Of a stretch of 64,000 nt of DNA, positions 50,755 to 59,964 are shown piece by piece (the stretch's first letter is position 1; every line of letters begins with the position of its first letter). Source of the stretch: CAYOPZ01 sp964406005 (lineage in GTDB: Bacteria; Bacteroidota; Bacteroidia; Bacteroidales; SM23-62); the NCBI GenBank assembly GCA_964406005.1, contig CAYOPZ010000015.1:1-64000 (forward strand). Direction: 5' to 3'. Position numbers and translations under genes: made by a program. The notes under the pieces were generated by a model. That model ran no database searches. It worked only from the letters and a program-made list of their open reading frames with translations, and had not been told where the DNA came from.

Positions 50755-53181
50755 TCAGATATTCGCAATGCGTATAACGTCTGCAAAAATACCCGCTGCC
50801 GTAACTTCGGCCCCGGCTCCGTAACCTTTGATGATCATGGGCAATTCCCTGTAACGTTCGGTCGTGATCATTATGATATTATTGCTGCCTTCAAGTGGAT
50901 ACAGGGGATGGTCATGGCCGACCTCCCGCAGCATGACAGCTGCCTTCCCGTCTTTCAGCTGTGCAACGAAACGCCACTTTTTTTGTTCTTTCTCCAGTTT
51001 TTTCCTCCTTTTTTCAAATTCATCATCGTATTTCCGGATGGTCTTCCAGAATCCATCCAGGGACCCTTTGAAACATTCTTCGGGCAGGATGGGAGAAACG
51101 GATACATCCTTTTCATCTATCCTGTAGCCTGCCTCCCTGGAAAGGATGATGAGTTTGCGTATCACATCGATTCCGCTCAGGTCTATCCGGGGATCGGGTT
51201 CGGAATATCCCATCTCTTTTGCCTTCCGAATGACCTTGCTCAGCCTGTTGTCCGCATCAAGGGTGTTGAAAATAAAATTGAGCGTACCTGACAGGACCGC
51301 TTCCAGTTCCAGTATCCTGTCTCCCGAATTGATCAGGTCATTCATCGTATTGATGACCGGCAGTCCCGCCCCGACATTGGTCTCGAAGATGAATCTCACT
51401 CCTTTTGCACGGGCCGTGTTTTTAAGGTCCCTGTAATGGTTGTAATCCGAGGAGCAGGCAATCTTGTTTGCAGTCACGACCGAGACATAATTGTTGAAAA
51501 GTTTCCGGTAGGCTTCTGCCACCTTTTCAGATGCCGTGCAGTCGATGAATACGCTGTTGCGGAGGTTAAGCTCGGAGATCCGGTCTGTAAACGCATCCAG
51601 ATCGGCGGGAAGTCCCTCGCTGATCAATTCCTTGTAATTCCTGATGTCGATCCCCTCCGGATCAATGATCATTTTCCTTGAGTTGGAGAGTCCGATCAGG
51701 TTCACCTTCAGCCGATGGTCCATCAAGAGTTTTTCTTTCTGGTTCAGGATCTGTGCCAGCAGCTTTGACCCTACCGTTCCCGAGCCTGCCAGGAACAGGT
51801 GCAACTCCCTGTAATGCGAAAGGAAAAATCCCTCGTGAATTACATTCAGGGCTTTGCGGAGGCTGTGATTGCTGATCACCACCGAAATGTTCAATTCTGA
51901 GGATCCCTGTGCGATTGCAATGACATTGATCCCGTTTCTGCCGAGGCTCTGGAACAGTTTCGCCGAAATGCCGGGCGTATGCCTCATCCGTTCACCCACG
52001 ATGGCAATGACCGAAAGATCCTTTTCTATCAGGATGCGTATGGAATGAAGCGTCTTAATCTCGTGGAGAAATTCCTCCCTGATGGCCTGCTCCGCCGCAC
52101 CGGTCATATCCGGCTGTATGGCAAAGCTGATCGAGTATTCTGAAGATGCCTGCGTGATAAGAATGACATTGATGTTGTGTTTCGCCAGGGCGGTGAACAA
52201 GCGGGAGGATGTGCCCGTTACGCCCACCATGCCCGAACCCTGCAGGGTTATCAGGTCAACCAGGTCGATCGAGGAAATACCTTTGATGGGAGACTGGTTC
52301 TGGGCGATCCCGTTTTGTCCTATCACCGTGCCTTTTTTCTCAGGTGAAAAGGTGTTTTTGATATGAATGCGTATTCTTTTCTCAAGCACGGGTTGAATTG
52401 TAGGCGTATACAACACTTTCGCCCCGAAATGTGACAATTCCATGGCTTCCGCATAACTGAGGGATTCGATGGCATAAGCTTTATTTACCTTCCTGGGATC
52501 GGCCGTCATAAAGCCGTCAACATCGGTCCATATCTCGAGGACGCTTGCATCCGTTGCCGCGGCAATGATGGCCGCCGTGTAATCCGATCCGCCCCGCCCG
52601 AGTGTCGTGGTTTCATCCCTTTTGTTGCTGGCAATAAATCCCGGGACCACTGCAAATTTCTGCAGTGTCCGGAAATGCTTTTCAATCAGGGGATTTGTTT
52701 TGTCGAATAATATCCCGGCCTTTCCGAAATTGCTGTCTGTCTTTAAAAGCTCCCTGATCTCAACCAGGTACGCATCACTGATCTTGAGTGATATGACAAA
52801 TGATGAAAGGCGCTCGCCGAAGCTCAGGATGGAATCAAGGGTTTTTGCAGTCAGATCCTGGAGAAGATAGACCCCGTGAAGGGTCTCCTCAAGTTCGTTG
52901 ATCAATACCTTGATACCGGCCAGGATGTTGCTCTGCTGGTTCACCCTGAACAGCTCCTTCACCGTGTCGTAGTGACGCTGCTCGATTTCTTTCAGCATTG
53001 ACCTGTATGTCTCATCCCGGTCTTTTGCCAGCCGGCTGACCCTGATCAGCTGGTCCGTCACTCCCTGGAAAGCCGAAACCACAATGATGCATGCTTCTTT
53101 TTGGCTCTCAACAATGGATTTTACACCCATGATACGTTCGGGTGAGCCCAACGAGGAACCGCCGAATTTCAGGACCTTCAT
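50755..53181 (-). CDS. thrA: bifunctional aspartate kinase / homoserine dehydrogenase
   Basis: 808 residues. The aspartokinase part spans 1-285 (VLKFGGSSLGSPERI, TTLGRGGSDYTAAIIAA), followed by two ACT regions (about 310-460) that normally sense threonine, and then the homoserine dehydrogenase from about 462 (LFLAGSGTVGSKLLAQIL) with the catalytic block SGTLNFIFNTLDADNRLS near 655 and GYSEPDPRIDLSGIDVIRKL, here cited by its start. The enzyme does steps one and three from aspartate toward threonine. No leader peptide rich in Thr or Ile is seen in the 98 bases upstream, so attenuation is not evident and feedback by ACT is expected. Confidence 0.95.
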   Translation of the reverse strand: MKVLKFGGSSLGSPERIMGVKSIVESQKEACIIVVSAFQGVTDQLIRVSRLAKDRDETYRSMLKEIEQRHYDTVKELFRVNQQSNILAGIKVLINELEETLHGVYLLQDLTAKTLDSILSFGERLSSFVISLKISDAYLVEIRELLKTDSNFGKAGILFDKTNPLIEKHFRTLQKFAVVPGFIASNKRDETTTLGRGGSDYTAAIIAAATDASVLEIWTDVDGFMTADPRKVNKAYAIESLSYAEAMELSHFGAKVLYTPTIQPVLEKRIRIHIKNTFSPEKKGTVIGQNGIAQNQSPIKGISSIDLVDLITLQGSGMVGVTGTSSRLFTALAKHNINVILITQASSEYSISFAIQPDMTGAAEQAIREEFLHEIKTLHSIRILIEKDLSVIAIVGERMRHTPGISAKLFQSLGRNGINVIAIAQGSSELNISVVISNHSLRKALNVIHEGFFLSHYRELHLFLAGSGTVGSKLLAQILNQKEKLLMDHRLKVNLIGLSNSRKMIIDPEGIDIRNYKELISEGLPADLDAFTDRISELNLRNSVFIDCTASEKVAEAYRKLFNNYVSVVTANKIACSSDYNHYRDLKNTARAKGVRFIFETNVGAGLPVINTMNDLINSGDRILELEAVLSGTLNFIFNTLDADNRLSKVIRKAKEMGYSEPDPRIDLSGIDVIRKLIILSREAGYRIDEKDVSVSPILPEECFKGSLDGFWKTIRKYDDEFEKRRKKLEKEQKKWRFVAQLKDGKAAVMLREVGHDHPLYPLEGSNNIIMITTERYRELPMIIKGYGAGAEVTAAGIFADVIRIANI

Positions 53182-53230
53182 TCCACTCAGGTATTATACT
53201 TTAATAATCAATGATCTGAAGCAGAGATTG

Positions 53231-53238
53231 CAAAAGTA
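53231..53238 (-). promoter_or_regulatory. -7 box TACTTTTG of thrABC
   Basis: Exact TAnnTTTG match on the minus strand, 50 bases before the thrA ATG, giving a leader of about 45 bases. A TTG lies 15 bases upstream of the box, closer than the usual -33 spacing. fabD ends 42 bases further upstream in the same direction. Confidence 0.5.
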
Positions 53239-53279
53239 AATAAAAAATACGAGCAAGGGTATGCAGGGCAGGAGTTAAA

Positions 53280-54152
53280 TCAGGCGCTGAAGGTGGGTAT
53301 TTTTTCGTCCAGTTTCCGGATCAGGCCCTGGAGCACTTTTCCCGGCCCCACTTCGGTAAATGAACCGGCCCCGTCGCGGATCATATTCTCCACTGTCCTG
53401 GTCCACAGGACAGGAGCGGTAAGCTGGGCTGCCAGGTTCTGCCTGATCAGGCCCGGATCCTGCGTGGGCTCTCCGGTGACATTCTGGTATACGGGGCAGA
53501 CAGGCGGGTTGAACGGGGTCTCAGAAATGGCTTTTTCAAGTTCCTTCCTTGCAGGTTCCATGAGCGGCGAGTGGAATGCACCGCCCACGTTCAGCCGGAT
53601 GGCTTTCCTTGCTCCCCGCCGGATCAGAATTTTCAGAGCGGCCTCAATACCCGGCACGGATCCGGAAATGACAATCTGCCCCGGGCTGTTGTAGTTGGCG
53701 GGAACAACAACTTCCCGGATTTCACTGCAAACCTCTTCAACCATACTGTCTTCCATACCTATTACGGCTGCCATTGCAGAGGGTTCAATCTCACAAGCTT
53801 TTTGCATGGCTGAAGCCCGCTGTGATACAAGCATTAATCCGTTCCCGAACGACAGGGCCCCGCTGGCCACAAGAGAAGAAAACTCGCCGAGGGAATGCCC
53901 TGCCACCATTCCGGGTTTGAAATCCGGGATTGTTCCGGCCAGTATCACCGAGTGAAGGAAGATGGCGGGCTGGGTCACACGGGTCTGCCTGAGATCCTCC
54001 TGCGTCCCGGAACACATCAGTCCGGTGATGTCGAACCCCAGGATTTCGTTGGCTTCCCCGAACATTGATCTTGCCATCTCATGCCGCTCGTAGAGATCCT
54101 TTCCCATACCTGGAAACTGGGCACCCTGACCGGGGAACACGTATGCCTTCAT
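53280..54152 (-). CDS. fabD: malonyl-CoA:ACP transacylase
   Basis: 290 residues from ATG at 54152 (MKAYVFPGQGAQFPGMG). It loads malonyl onto ACP for fatty-acid synthesis. Motifs: GQGAQFPGMGKDLYERH near 10, nucleophile Ser in GHSLGEFSSLV near 90, His in GGAFHSPLMEPA near 195. Length is typical. The gene follows folE by 13 bases in the same direction; the two are a frequent neighbour pair only in some genomes, so the link may be incidental. It is separated from thrA by a promoter region of about 98 bases. An upstream start at 54233 would overlap folE. Confidence 0.95.
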   Translation of the reverse strand: MKAYVFPGQGAQFPGMGKDLYERHEMARSMFGEANEILGFDITGLMCSGTQEDLRQTRVTQPAIFLHSVILAGTIPDFKPGMVAGHSLGEFSSLVASGALSFGNGLMLVSQRASAMQKACEIEPSAMAAVIGMEDSMVEEVCSEIREVVVPANYNSPGQIVISGSVPGIEAALKILIRRGARKAIRLNVGGAFHSPLMEPARKELEKAISETPFNPPVCPVYQNVTGEPTQDPGLIRQNLAAQLTAPVLWTRTVENMIRDGAGSFTEVGPGKVLQGLIRKLDEKIPTFSA

Positions 54153-54165
54153 TTTTCCGTAGTGC

Positions 54166-54804
54166 TCAATACAGACGGGAGCCGATAAGGGAGATAAATT
54201 CCTCACGCGTGTCGGCCTTGTTGAGGAATTCACCTGTGAATGCAGATGTGGTCGTAACGGAGTTTTGCTTTTGTATGCCCCGCATGACCATGCAGAGATG
54301 TTTGGCTTCTATAACCACCGCTACTCCGAGAGGGTTCAGGGTGGACTGTATGCAATCGCGGATCTGGACGGTAAGCCTTTCCTGGACCTGCAGCCGCCTT
54401 GCATAGGCCTCGACCACACGGGCAATTTTACTCAATCCCGTGATATATCCGTCGGGGATGTACGCGACATGCGCTTTTCCGAGGAAGGGAATCAGGTGGT
54501 GTTCGCAAAGGGAAAAAAGGTCAATGTCCTTCACAATGACCATTTCCCTGTATTCTTCCCTGAACATGGCATTTTTGATGATCTGTTCGGGCTGGCTGCC
54601 ATAGCCCTGTGTGAGAAACTGTATGGACTTGGCCATACGCAGGGGGGTCTCATTCAGTCCTTCCCGCCCTGTATCTTCCCCGATAAGGTCAAGTACTTCG
54701 TTGTATAATTCACTGAGCCGCTTTGTTTTGCTGTCATCGAAAATGTCAACCCTGTTATAACCTTCATTGTCGGGGTCCCCGGTTCCGTTATTGATGATTT
54801 CCAT
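54166..54804 (-). CDS. folE: GTP cyclohydrolase I
   Basis: 212 residues from ATG at 54804. It opens GTP to 7,8-dihydroneopterin triphosphate, the first step to folate and other pterins. Zinc and substrate motifs: SLCEHHLIPFLGKAHVAYIP near 100 with Cys and two His, then GLSKIARVVEAYARRLQVQE, cited by its first part, and the second Cys in AKHLCMVMRG near 175. Length is normal. Its start overlaps the PTPS gene by 17 bases, so the two are co-translated; a start at 54861 is not needed. Confidence 0.94.
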   Translation of the reverse strand: MEIINNGTGDPDNEGYNRVDIFDDSKTKRLSELYNEVLDLIGEDTGREGLNETPLRMAKSIQFLTQGYGSQPEQIIKNAMFREEYREMVIVKDIDLFSLCEHHLIPFLGKAHVAYIPDGYITGLSKIARVVEAYARRLQVQERLTVQIRDCIQSTLNPLGVAVVIEAKHLCMVMRGIQKQNSVTTTSAFTGEFLNKADTREEFISLIGSRLY

Positions 54805-55207
54805 AATATTCAACAAAATTGTTTTCTGTTTCTTCAAGCCGTATTTTATGCAGTTCCACACCCAGCTCTTTTACATGCGCTTCAAGCTCGTCCCAGATGG
54901 CCATAGCCATATTTTCCGCAGATGCGACCCTGTCTTTCATGAATGCAACCTCCAGGTTGATGTTTTTATGGTCTATCCTGTCTATGATCCTGTCCCGGAT
55001 CAGCTTGCTGAGGTTCTTCAGATCAACGACATATCCCAGTTCGGGTTTAATATTGCCTTTTACGGTAACGAAAAGGTTGTAATTATGACCGTGCCAGTTC
55101 GGGTTGGAGCAGGGCCCGTAAACCTCCAGGTTTTTTTCGTCCGACCAGTCATCCCGGTAAAGCCTGTGCGCTGCATTGAATTTTTCCCGCCGCGTTAGAT
55201 AGATCAT
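54788..55207 (-). CDS. queD: 6-pyruvoyl-tetrahydropterin synthase / QueD family protein
   Basis: 139 residues from ATG at 55207; 55228 would add seven. Zinc His residues: AAHRLYRD near 14 and the pair in WHGHNY near 36-38. The Cys is spaced C-x5-HGH (GPCSNPNWHGH), the pattern of biopterin-type synthases, whereas QueD of E. coli has C-x3-HGH. Other catalytic parts are RIDHKNINLE and RLEETENN. With folE next door it uses dihydroneopterin triphosphate, either for queuosine (6-carboxytetrahydropterin) or for a tetrahydrobiopterin-type cofactor; the spacing leans to the latter, so the symbol is provisional. Confidence 0.85.
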   Translation of the reverse strand: MIYLTRREKFNAAHRLYRDDWSDEKNLEVYGPCSNPNWHGHNYNLFVTVKGNIKPELGYVVDLKNLSKLIRDRIIDRIDHKNINLEVAFMKDRVASAENMAMAIWDELEAHVKELGVELHKIRLEETENNFVEYYGNHQ

Positions 55208-55267
55208 GACCTTTGTTACAGAATGCAAATAGAGTCATTTTATGACTTTTTTCCAAGCGATCGGCTC

Positions 55268-56545
55268 TTAATGTAATGAATTCAGGAACTGGTAGCCGAC
55301 AAGACGGTCATACCTGGAAGTATTCGTGCGTAAATATACATATATGACATAGTCATTTTCAGTTTCGTAGTAGCTTCCTTCGATGAAAGTGGCATCCGGG
55401 AAATCCGAACCGTCCCTGATGTAGGCATACTCGTAATTGTAATAGCCCTGTTTCAGGAGCATTTCAAGTTCATAAGCCTTACTTTCGTAGTTGTATACCA
55501 TTTTGTTGTCTTCGGTATAATCCCAGTTGCTGAGATTCCCGGAGACAAAAATCCCGCCGCCGGCAAGAGGTGCATCAAAGGGCAGCGTAAAATGGACATA
55601 GACATAGTCCGACTCGGTCTCGTTTTTTACGCCTTCCTGCACTTCCACATAATACCTTCCGTTGAAATCCTCGTGATAAAAATATGCACCGCGGTCCCTC
55701 GGCCGGTCGGGATAAAGGAATACATGATAATAGGGAGCGCGGTAATCAATGGACCGGACGGCCTCGGACTGGTACCTGAGGCTTTTAATGTTGAAATACC
55801 GGTACTCATTCCCTCCCTTGAATATGTTTTCCTGCGGGTAATTGTAATCGAGTACATCCCCCCGGCTGAAAAAGGGCTTCAGGTCAAGGACCGACATGTT
55901 CCAGCGGTTGTTCTGCAGAATGGCCACCTTTACTTCCGAATAGGGATCGTTGACCTCGAGCGTTCCCAGGTGTACCTGGAAATTCACCTGCTGCCCTTCA
56001 TCCCTGTACGATGCCTGCGGGGGCCTGCCTGCCTTCCCTTCAATGCTGACCATGGGCTCGGCGACCGAAAAACGCCGGGTGAGAACGAGGTTGCTTTGAT
56101 CAAAATCTTCGAAAACCTTCAGTATATAGTTCCCGGAGATCTTGAACCTGACTTCGTCGTTCGGCAACCGGATACTATAATGCACATAATTTACAGTCGT
56201 ATTGAAGGAGAGGGAATAATCCTGGATTGGGTTCTCTTCAAAACCGTCCATGTATTCTCCCGGAGACAGCCGTGACGACAGCCAGTCTGCGCTGCAATGT
56301 TCGATCGTATACGAAAAATTTTTAACCTGGTCGCTCAGATCGTCAAAGCTCAGTTCTATCCTGTCCAGGCTGTTCAGATCAATGATCGGGTAGGTCATTT
56401 CCCAGCCGGCCCGGTGGAGCAGAACCGTTTTGATCCCGGGCTTGTATACCTTATCTGTGTAAAACGCTTCCTGTCCGGCAATGATACTTCCCGGCCCCAC
56501 CCAGCATAAATACATTATGCAAATGGCTTTTATCGCTCTTTCCAA
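55268..56545 (-). CDS. type IX secretion plug-domain protein (DUF5103)
   Basis: 425 residues. It has a signal peptide near 1-24 and the family blocks YKPGIKTVLLHRAGWEMTYP, LSFDDLSDQVKNFSYTIEHC (first parts cited) and the later YRAPYYHVFLYPDRPRDRGAY with a C-terminal Ig-like half. The family is the T9SS plug protein that closes the SprA translocon on the periplasmic side in Flavobacterium; here it is predicted from sequence likeness only. The start appears to be TTG at 56545, because the next Met (codon 11) would shorten the signal. It is a lone gene, reading away from nqr. Confidence 0.85.
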   Translation of the reverse strand: MERAIKAICIMYLCWVGPGSIIAGQEAFYTDKVYKPGIKTVLLHRAGWEMTYPIIDLNSLDRIELSFDDLSDQVKNFSYTIEHCSADWLSSRLSPGEYMDGFEENPIQDYSLSFNTTVNYVHYSIRLPNDEVRFKISGNYILKVFEDFDQSNLVLTRRFSVAEPMVSIEGKAGRPPQASYRDEGQQVNFQVHLGTLEVNDPYSEVKVAILQNNRWNMSVLDLKPFFSRGDVLDYNYPQENIFKGGNEYRYFNIKSLRYQSEAVRSIDYRAPYYHVFLYPDRPRDRGAYFYHEDFNGRYYVEVQEGVKNETESDYVYVHFTLPFDAPLAGGGIFVSGNLSNWDYTEDNKMVYNYESKAYELEMLLKQGYYNYEYAYIRDGSDFPDATFIEGSYYETENDYVIYVYLRTNTSRYDRLVGYQFLNSLH

Positions 56546-56604
56546 AAAAAGATTTCCCCTGACTTCGATACTTTTTGAAGATACTGTTTTTTAAATTAAA
56601 TAGC

Positions 56605-56612
56605 TATTTTTG
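56605..56612 (+). promoter_or_regulatory. -7 box TATTTTTG of the nqr operon
   Basis: Exact TAnnTTTG match 32 bases before the nqrA ATG at 56644, giving a leader of about 25 bases. No second box is visible before apbE, so the whole run to apbE may be one transcript. Confidence 0.5.
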
Positions 56613-56643
56613 TCAAACGTGTTTCAAATTCAAAAAGTATTCC

Positions 56644-57996
56644 ATGTCCAAGGTAATTAGGATTAAGCGAGGGCTTGATATTAAACTGAGAGGATCCGCC
56701 GAAAAAATCATTTCCACAGCACAACCCGCCACTACCTATGCCGTAAAACCCACCGATTTTCCGGGAATCAATCCCAGGATGGTCGCTCATCCGGGAGATA
56801 AGGTCAAAGCAGGGACAACACTTTTTTTTGATAAAATTTGCCCGGATGTAAAATTCACCTCCCCTGTCAGCGGTGTTGTGAAAGCTGTCAACAGGGGGGA
56901 AAGACGCAGGATACTTGAGGTTGTTGTGGAGGCCGCGGGAGAAATTCAATACCGGGATTTCAAGGCTTCCGACCCGGCTTCATTGAGCAGGGAGGAAGTG
57001 ATAAATAAGCTTCAGGAGGCAGGTCTCTGGCCTGCAATCAGGCAAAGACCCTATGCGATCATTGCCAGGTGTGAGAAGGAACCCAAGGCCATATTCATAT
57101 CCGGATTCGACACTGCCCCCCTTGCACCGGACCTGGACTTTGCAGTCAAGGGAAAGGTCGATGACTTTCAGGTTGGGATCAATGCCCTGAGGAAAATGAC
57201 AAGGGGGAAGGTGCACCTCTCCCTGAATTCCCAGTATCCCCCTGCAGACACTTTCACCAGGGCCGGAGGTGTGGAATTTCATTATTTCAAAGGCCCCCAT
57301 CCCGCGGGGAATCCGGGAGTCCAGATCAGCAGGATAGATCCCGTAAACAAGGGAGAGACGGTATGGGTGGTCCGCCCCCAGGATGTCATCATGATCGGCA
57401 GGTTGTTCACCAAAGGCATTTATGATGCTTCAAGGGTCATTGCACTGACCGGATCGGAAGTGAAAAAACCGAGGTATTACAAGGCGGTCGGGGGCACTTC
57501 CATAGAACCGTTTGTATCTGATAATGTACAACCGGGCGAACTAAGGTACATCAGCGGGAATGCATTGACCGGCTCTAAAATTGACAGGACCGGTTACCTG
57601 GGATATTACGACAGCCAGATAACCGTACTGCCGGAGGGCAATTATTTTGAGTTTCTGGGCTGGGGGCTTCCGGGATTCAGGAAATACAGTATGTCAAGAA
57701 GCTTCTTTTCCTGGCTTCAGGGCAGCAAAAGATATACCATAGACACAAACCTGAAAGGCGGGGTAAGACCGTTTGTTATAACGGGTGCATATGAAAAGGT
57801 GCTGCCCATGGACATTTATCCAATGCACCTGGTGAAAGCCATTCTTGTGGACGATATTGAACAAATGGAAAAACTTGGCATATATGAGGTGGCGGAAGAG
57901 GATTTTGCACTCTGTGAATTTGTCTGTCCGTCCAAGATCGAGATACAATCCATATTACGTCAGGGAATAGAACATATGATTAAAGAAGTTGAGTAA
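56644..57996 (+). CDS. nqrA: Na+-translocating NADH:quinone reductase subunit A
   Basis: 450 residues from ATG at 56644 (MSKVIRIKRGLDIKLRG). NqrA is the cytoplasm-side subunit of the sodium pump and contributes to quinone binding. Visible are the N-terminal GLDIKLRGSAEK, the KPTDFPGINPRMVAHPGDKV (first part cited) biotin-carboxyl-like region near 40, and the RnfC-like C-terminal part with ALCEFVCPSKIEIQSIL, where the Cys is conserved. An upstream Met at 56575 adds 23 residues that are not like the family. It is the first of six nqr genes in standard order. Confidence 0.95.
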   Translation: MSKVIRIKRGLDIKLRGSAEKIISTAQPATTYAVKPTDFPGINPRMVAHPGDKVKAGTTLFFDKICPDVKFTSPVSGVVKAVNRGERRRILEVVVEAAGEIQYRDFKASDPASLSREEVINKLQEAGLWPAIRQRPYAIIARCEKEPKAIFISGFDTAPLAPDLDFAVKGKVDDFQVGINALRKMTRGKVHLSLNSQYPPADTFTRAGGVEFHYFKGPHPAGNPGVQISRIDPVNKGETVWVVRPQDVIMIGRLFTKGIYDASRVIALTGSEVKKPRYYKAVGGTSIEPFVSDNVQPGELRYISGNALTGSKIDRTGYLGYYDSQITVLPEGNYFEFLGWGLPGFRKYSMSRSFFSWLQGSKRYTIDTNLKGGVRPFVITGAYEKVLPMDIYPMHLVKAILVDDIEQMEKLGIYEVAEEDFALCEFVCPSKIEIQSILRQGIEHMIKEVE

Positions 57997-58026
57997 ACCG
58001 AATATGAATAAACAGAGGGTTAATAT

Positions 58027-59214
58027 ATGAGTTCGTTCAGGAGGTTTATAGATAAGGTCAAGCCGAATTTCGAACAGGGAGGCAGATTTGCTTACCTGAA
58101 ATCCACCTTCGAAGCTTTTGAAACCTTTTTATTTGTTCCTGACAAGGTCACAAAGACAGGTTCTCACATACGGGATGCCATGGATATGAAAAGGACCATG
58201 ATCATTGTTGTAGTGGCATTGGTGCCCGCCCTCCTTGTCGGTATGTGGAACACTGGATTCCAGAATTCCATTGCACTGGGCATTGAACGGACCATTCTCC
58301 AGAACTTCGGCTTTGGTTTTCTGAAAGTATTCCCGATCATTGTTGTCTCCTATGTCGTGGGACTCGGAACAGAATTCATTTTCGCCCAGATACGGGGACA
58401 TGAAGTCAATGAGGGTTACCTTGTAACAGGGATACTTATACCCCTGATCGTCCCTGTCGATGTACCGCTATGGATGGTTGCCGTGGCCGTTGTATTTGCC
58501 GTGATCATAGGGAAGGAGGTTTTCGGGGGCACGGGAATGAACATCCTCAACCCTGCCCTGACAGCCAGGGCATTCCTGTTCTTTGCATACCCCTCCTATA
58601 TGTCGGGAGATGCCGTATGGATATCCGGTCTTCTGAAGGGTACGGGTGTGATAGACGGTTTCAGCGGAGCCACGGCCCTGGGCCAGGCAGCCCTGGGCCA
58701 GCACATCCTGAACACCACCGGGGATCCCATGAGCGCGGTAGAAATGTTCATAGGTTGCATTCCCGGTTCCATTGGGGAGACCTCCGTTCTGGCAATACTG
58801 ATAGGCGCATTCATCCTGATCTATACAGGTGTGGGCAGCTGGAAGATCATATTTTCCGTATTCGCCGGCGGTGCATTCATGGGTTTGATACTGAATGCCT
58901 TTGGAGGGAGTGTACTGATGGAGATCCCGTTCTGGCAACATTTGATGCTGGGGGGATTTGCATTCGGCGCGGTTTTTATGGCTACAGACCCGGTCAGCGC
59001 AGCCCAGACCGAAAAAGGAAAATGGATATACGGCTTCCTTGTAGGGGTCATGGCCATCCTGATTCGCGTGCTGAATCCTGCTTTCCCGGAAGGCGTCATG
59101 CTGGCCATTCTGCTGATGAACGTTTTTGCCCCGCTTATAGACCACTATGTGATCGAATCCCATGCCAGGCGCAGACTGAAGCGGGCCAGAATGAGTACCA
59201 ACACCCAAACGTAA
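58027..59214 (+). CDS. nqrB: Na+-translocating NADH:quinone reductase subunit B
   Basis: 395 residues with about ten membrane helices. FMN is attached covalently to Thr216 in DGFSGATALGQA by ApbE-type flavinyl transfer, as in the family. The helix regions MKRTMIIVVVALVPALLVGM and GTGMNILNPALTARAFLFFA (Na+-path residues nearby) are clear. NqrB forms the core of sodium transport with NqrD and NqrE. It starts 30 bases after nqrA; the later genes follow by 7-17 bases. The charged N-terminal tail carries the riboflavin-site region of the family. Confidence 0.95.
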   Translation: MSSFRRFIDKVKPNFEQGGRFAYLKSTFEAFETFLFVPDKVTKTGSHIRDAMDMKRTMIIVVVALVPALLVGMWNTGFQNSIALGIERTILQNFGFGFLKVFPIIVVSYVVGLGTEFIFAQIRGHEVNEGYLVTGILIPLIVPVDVPLWMVAVAVVFAVIIGKEVFGGTGMNILNPALTARAFLFFAYPSYMSGDAVWISGLLKGTGVIDGFSGATALGQAALGQHILNTTGDPMSAVEMFIGCIPGSIGETSVLAILIGAFILIYTGVGSWKIIFSVFAGGAFMGLILNAFGGSVLMEIPFWQHLMLGGFAFGAVFMATDPVSAAQTEKGKWIYGFLVGVMAILIRVLNPAFPEGVMLAILLMNVFAPLIDHYVIESHARRRLKRARMSTNTQT

Positions 59215-59221
59215 AGGACAT

Positions 59222-59947
59222 ATGAAGAATTACAGCAATACATATATATTCGTTTTTTCTACGGTTATGGTGGTCATCGTTGCAGCGCTCCTTTCCTTTA
59301 TGGCAGAACAGCTGAAGCCCTACCAGGAGAAGAATGTGGAAGTGGAGAAAAAACTTGATATTCTGCGGTCTGTCAGGCTTGCAAGGGACATGAGCGATGT
59401 CGGGAACAAGAATGACTATGTGGAAGAGGCCTATGCCGAGAATATAAGCAGGAGTTTCGTTATCAATCCGGAAGGCCGGTTGATGGAAGATCTGGAGGCT
59501 TTCAGTATAGATCTCAAGGAGGAGCTTGCCAAACCCCCGGGGGAAAGGGACCTTCCGGTATTCGTATATACCGATGAAGAGGGCGGGATAAAATATGTCA
59601 TCCCCTTGAGGGGGAAGGGATTATGGGGACCTATCTGGGGATATATATCGCTCGATGAAGACCTGTCTACCATCTACGGGGCAACTTTCTCCCATACAAA
59701 GGAAACGCCCGGCCTGGGCGCGGAGATCAACCAGCTCTGGTTCCAGGAGCAGTTTTTTGGAAAGAAAATTTTCGACGAGGCCGGGGATTTCACATCTGTC
59801 AAGGTAGAAAAGGGAGGCGCGGACCCGGATGACGCCCATGCCGTTGATGCAATTTCCGGGGGCACCATTACCTCCAAGGGAGTGGAGGCCATGCTGAAGG
59901 ATTGTCTCGGCAATTATCTGAATTATTTTAAGGAGAACAGCAATTAA
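59222..59947 (+). CDS. nqrC: Na+-translocating NADH:quinone reductase subunit C
   Basis: 241 residues. One N-terminal membrane helix (about 8-28), then a periplasmic FMN-binding domain. The flavinylation site is DAISGGTITSKG with Thr215; most NqrC have SGAT where this has SGGT. The rest of the domain fits the family: ETPGLGAEINQLWFQEQF and the GLWGPIWGYISLD motif. NqrC passes electrons from NqrF to NqrB through FMN. Seven bases separate it from nqrB. ApbE encoded at 62533 should attach the flavin. Confidence 0.94.
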   Translation: MKNYSNTYIFVFSTVMVVIVAALLSFMAEQLKPYQEKNVEVEKKLDILRSVRLARDMSDVGNKNDYVEEAYAENISRSFVINPEGRLMEDLEAFSIDLKEELAKPPGERDLPVFVYTDEEGGIKYVIPLRGKGLWGPIWGYISLDEDLSTIYGATFSHTKETPGLGAEINQLWFQEQFFGKKIFDEAGDFTSVKVEKGGADPDDAHAVDAISGGTITSKGVEAMLKDCLGNYLNYFKENSN

Positions 59948-59964
59948 ATACAAATCGGAAGATC

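Noticed and set aside
50077..51291. 404-codon open frame on the plus strand across thrB-thrA
   Set aside because: Opposite-strand shadow of two well-supported genes, with composition unlike the rest of the proteome.
53182..53279. Threonine attenuator before thrA
   Set aside because: No leader peptide with Thr or Ile codons and no terminator stem was found.
58470..59225. 251-codon frame in nqrB and its 246-codon antisense partner
   Set aside because: Both are shadows of nqrB, which has full family support.
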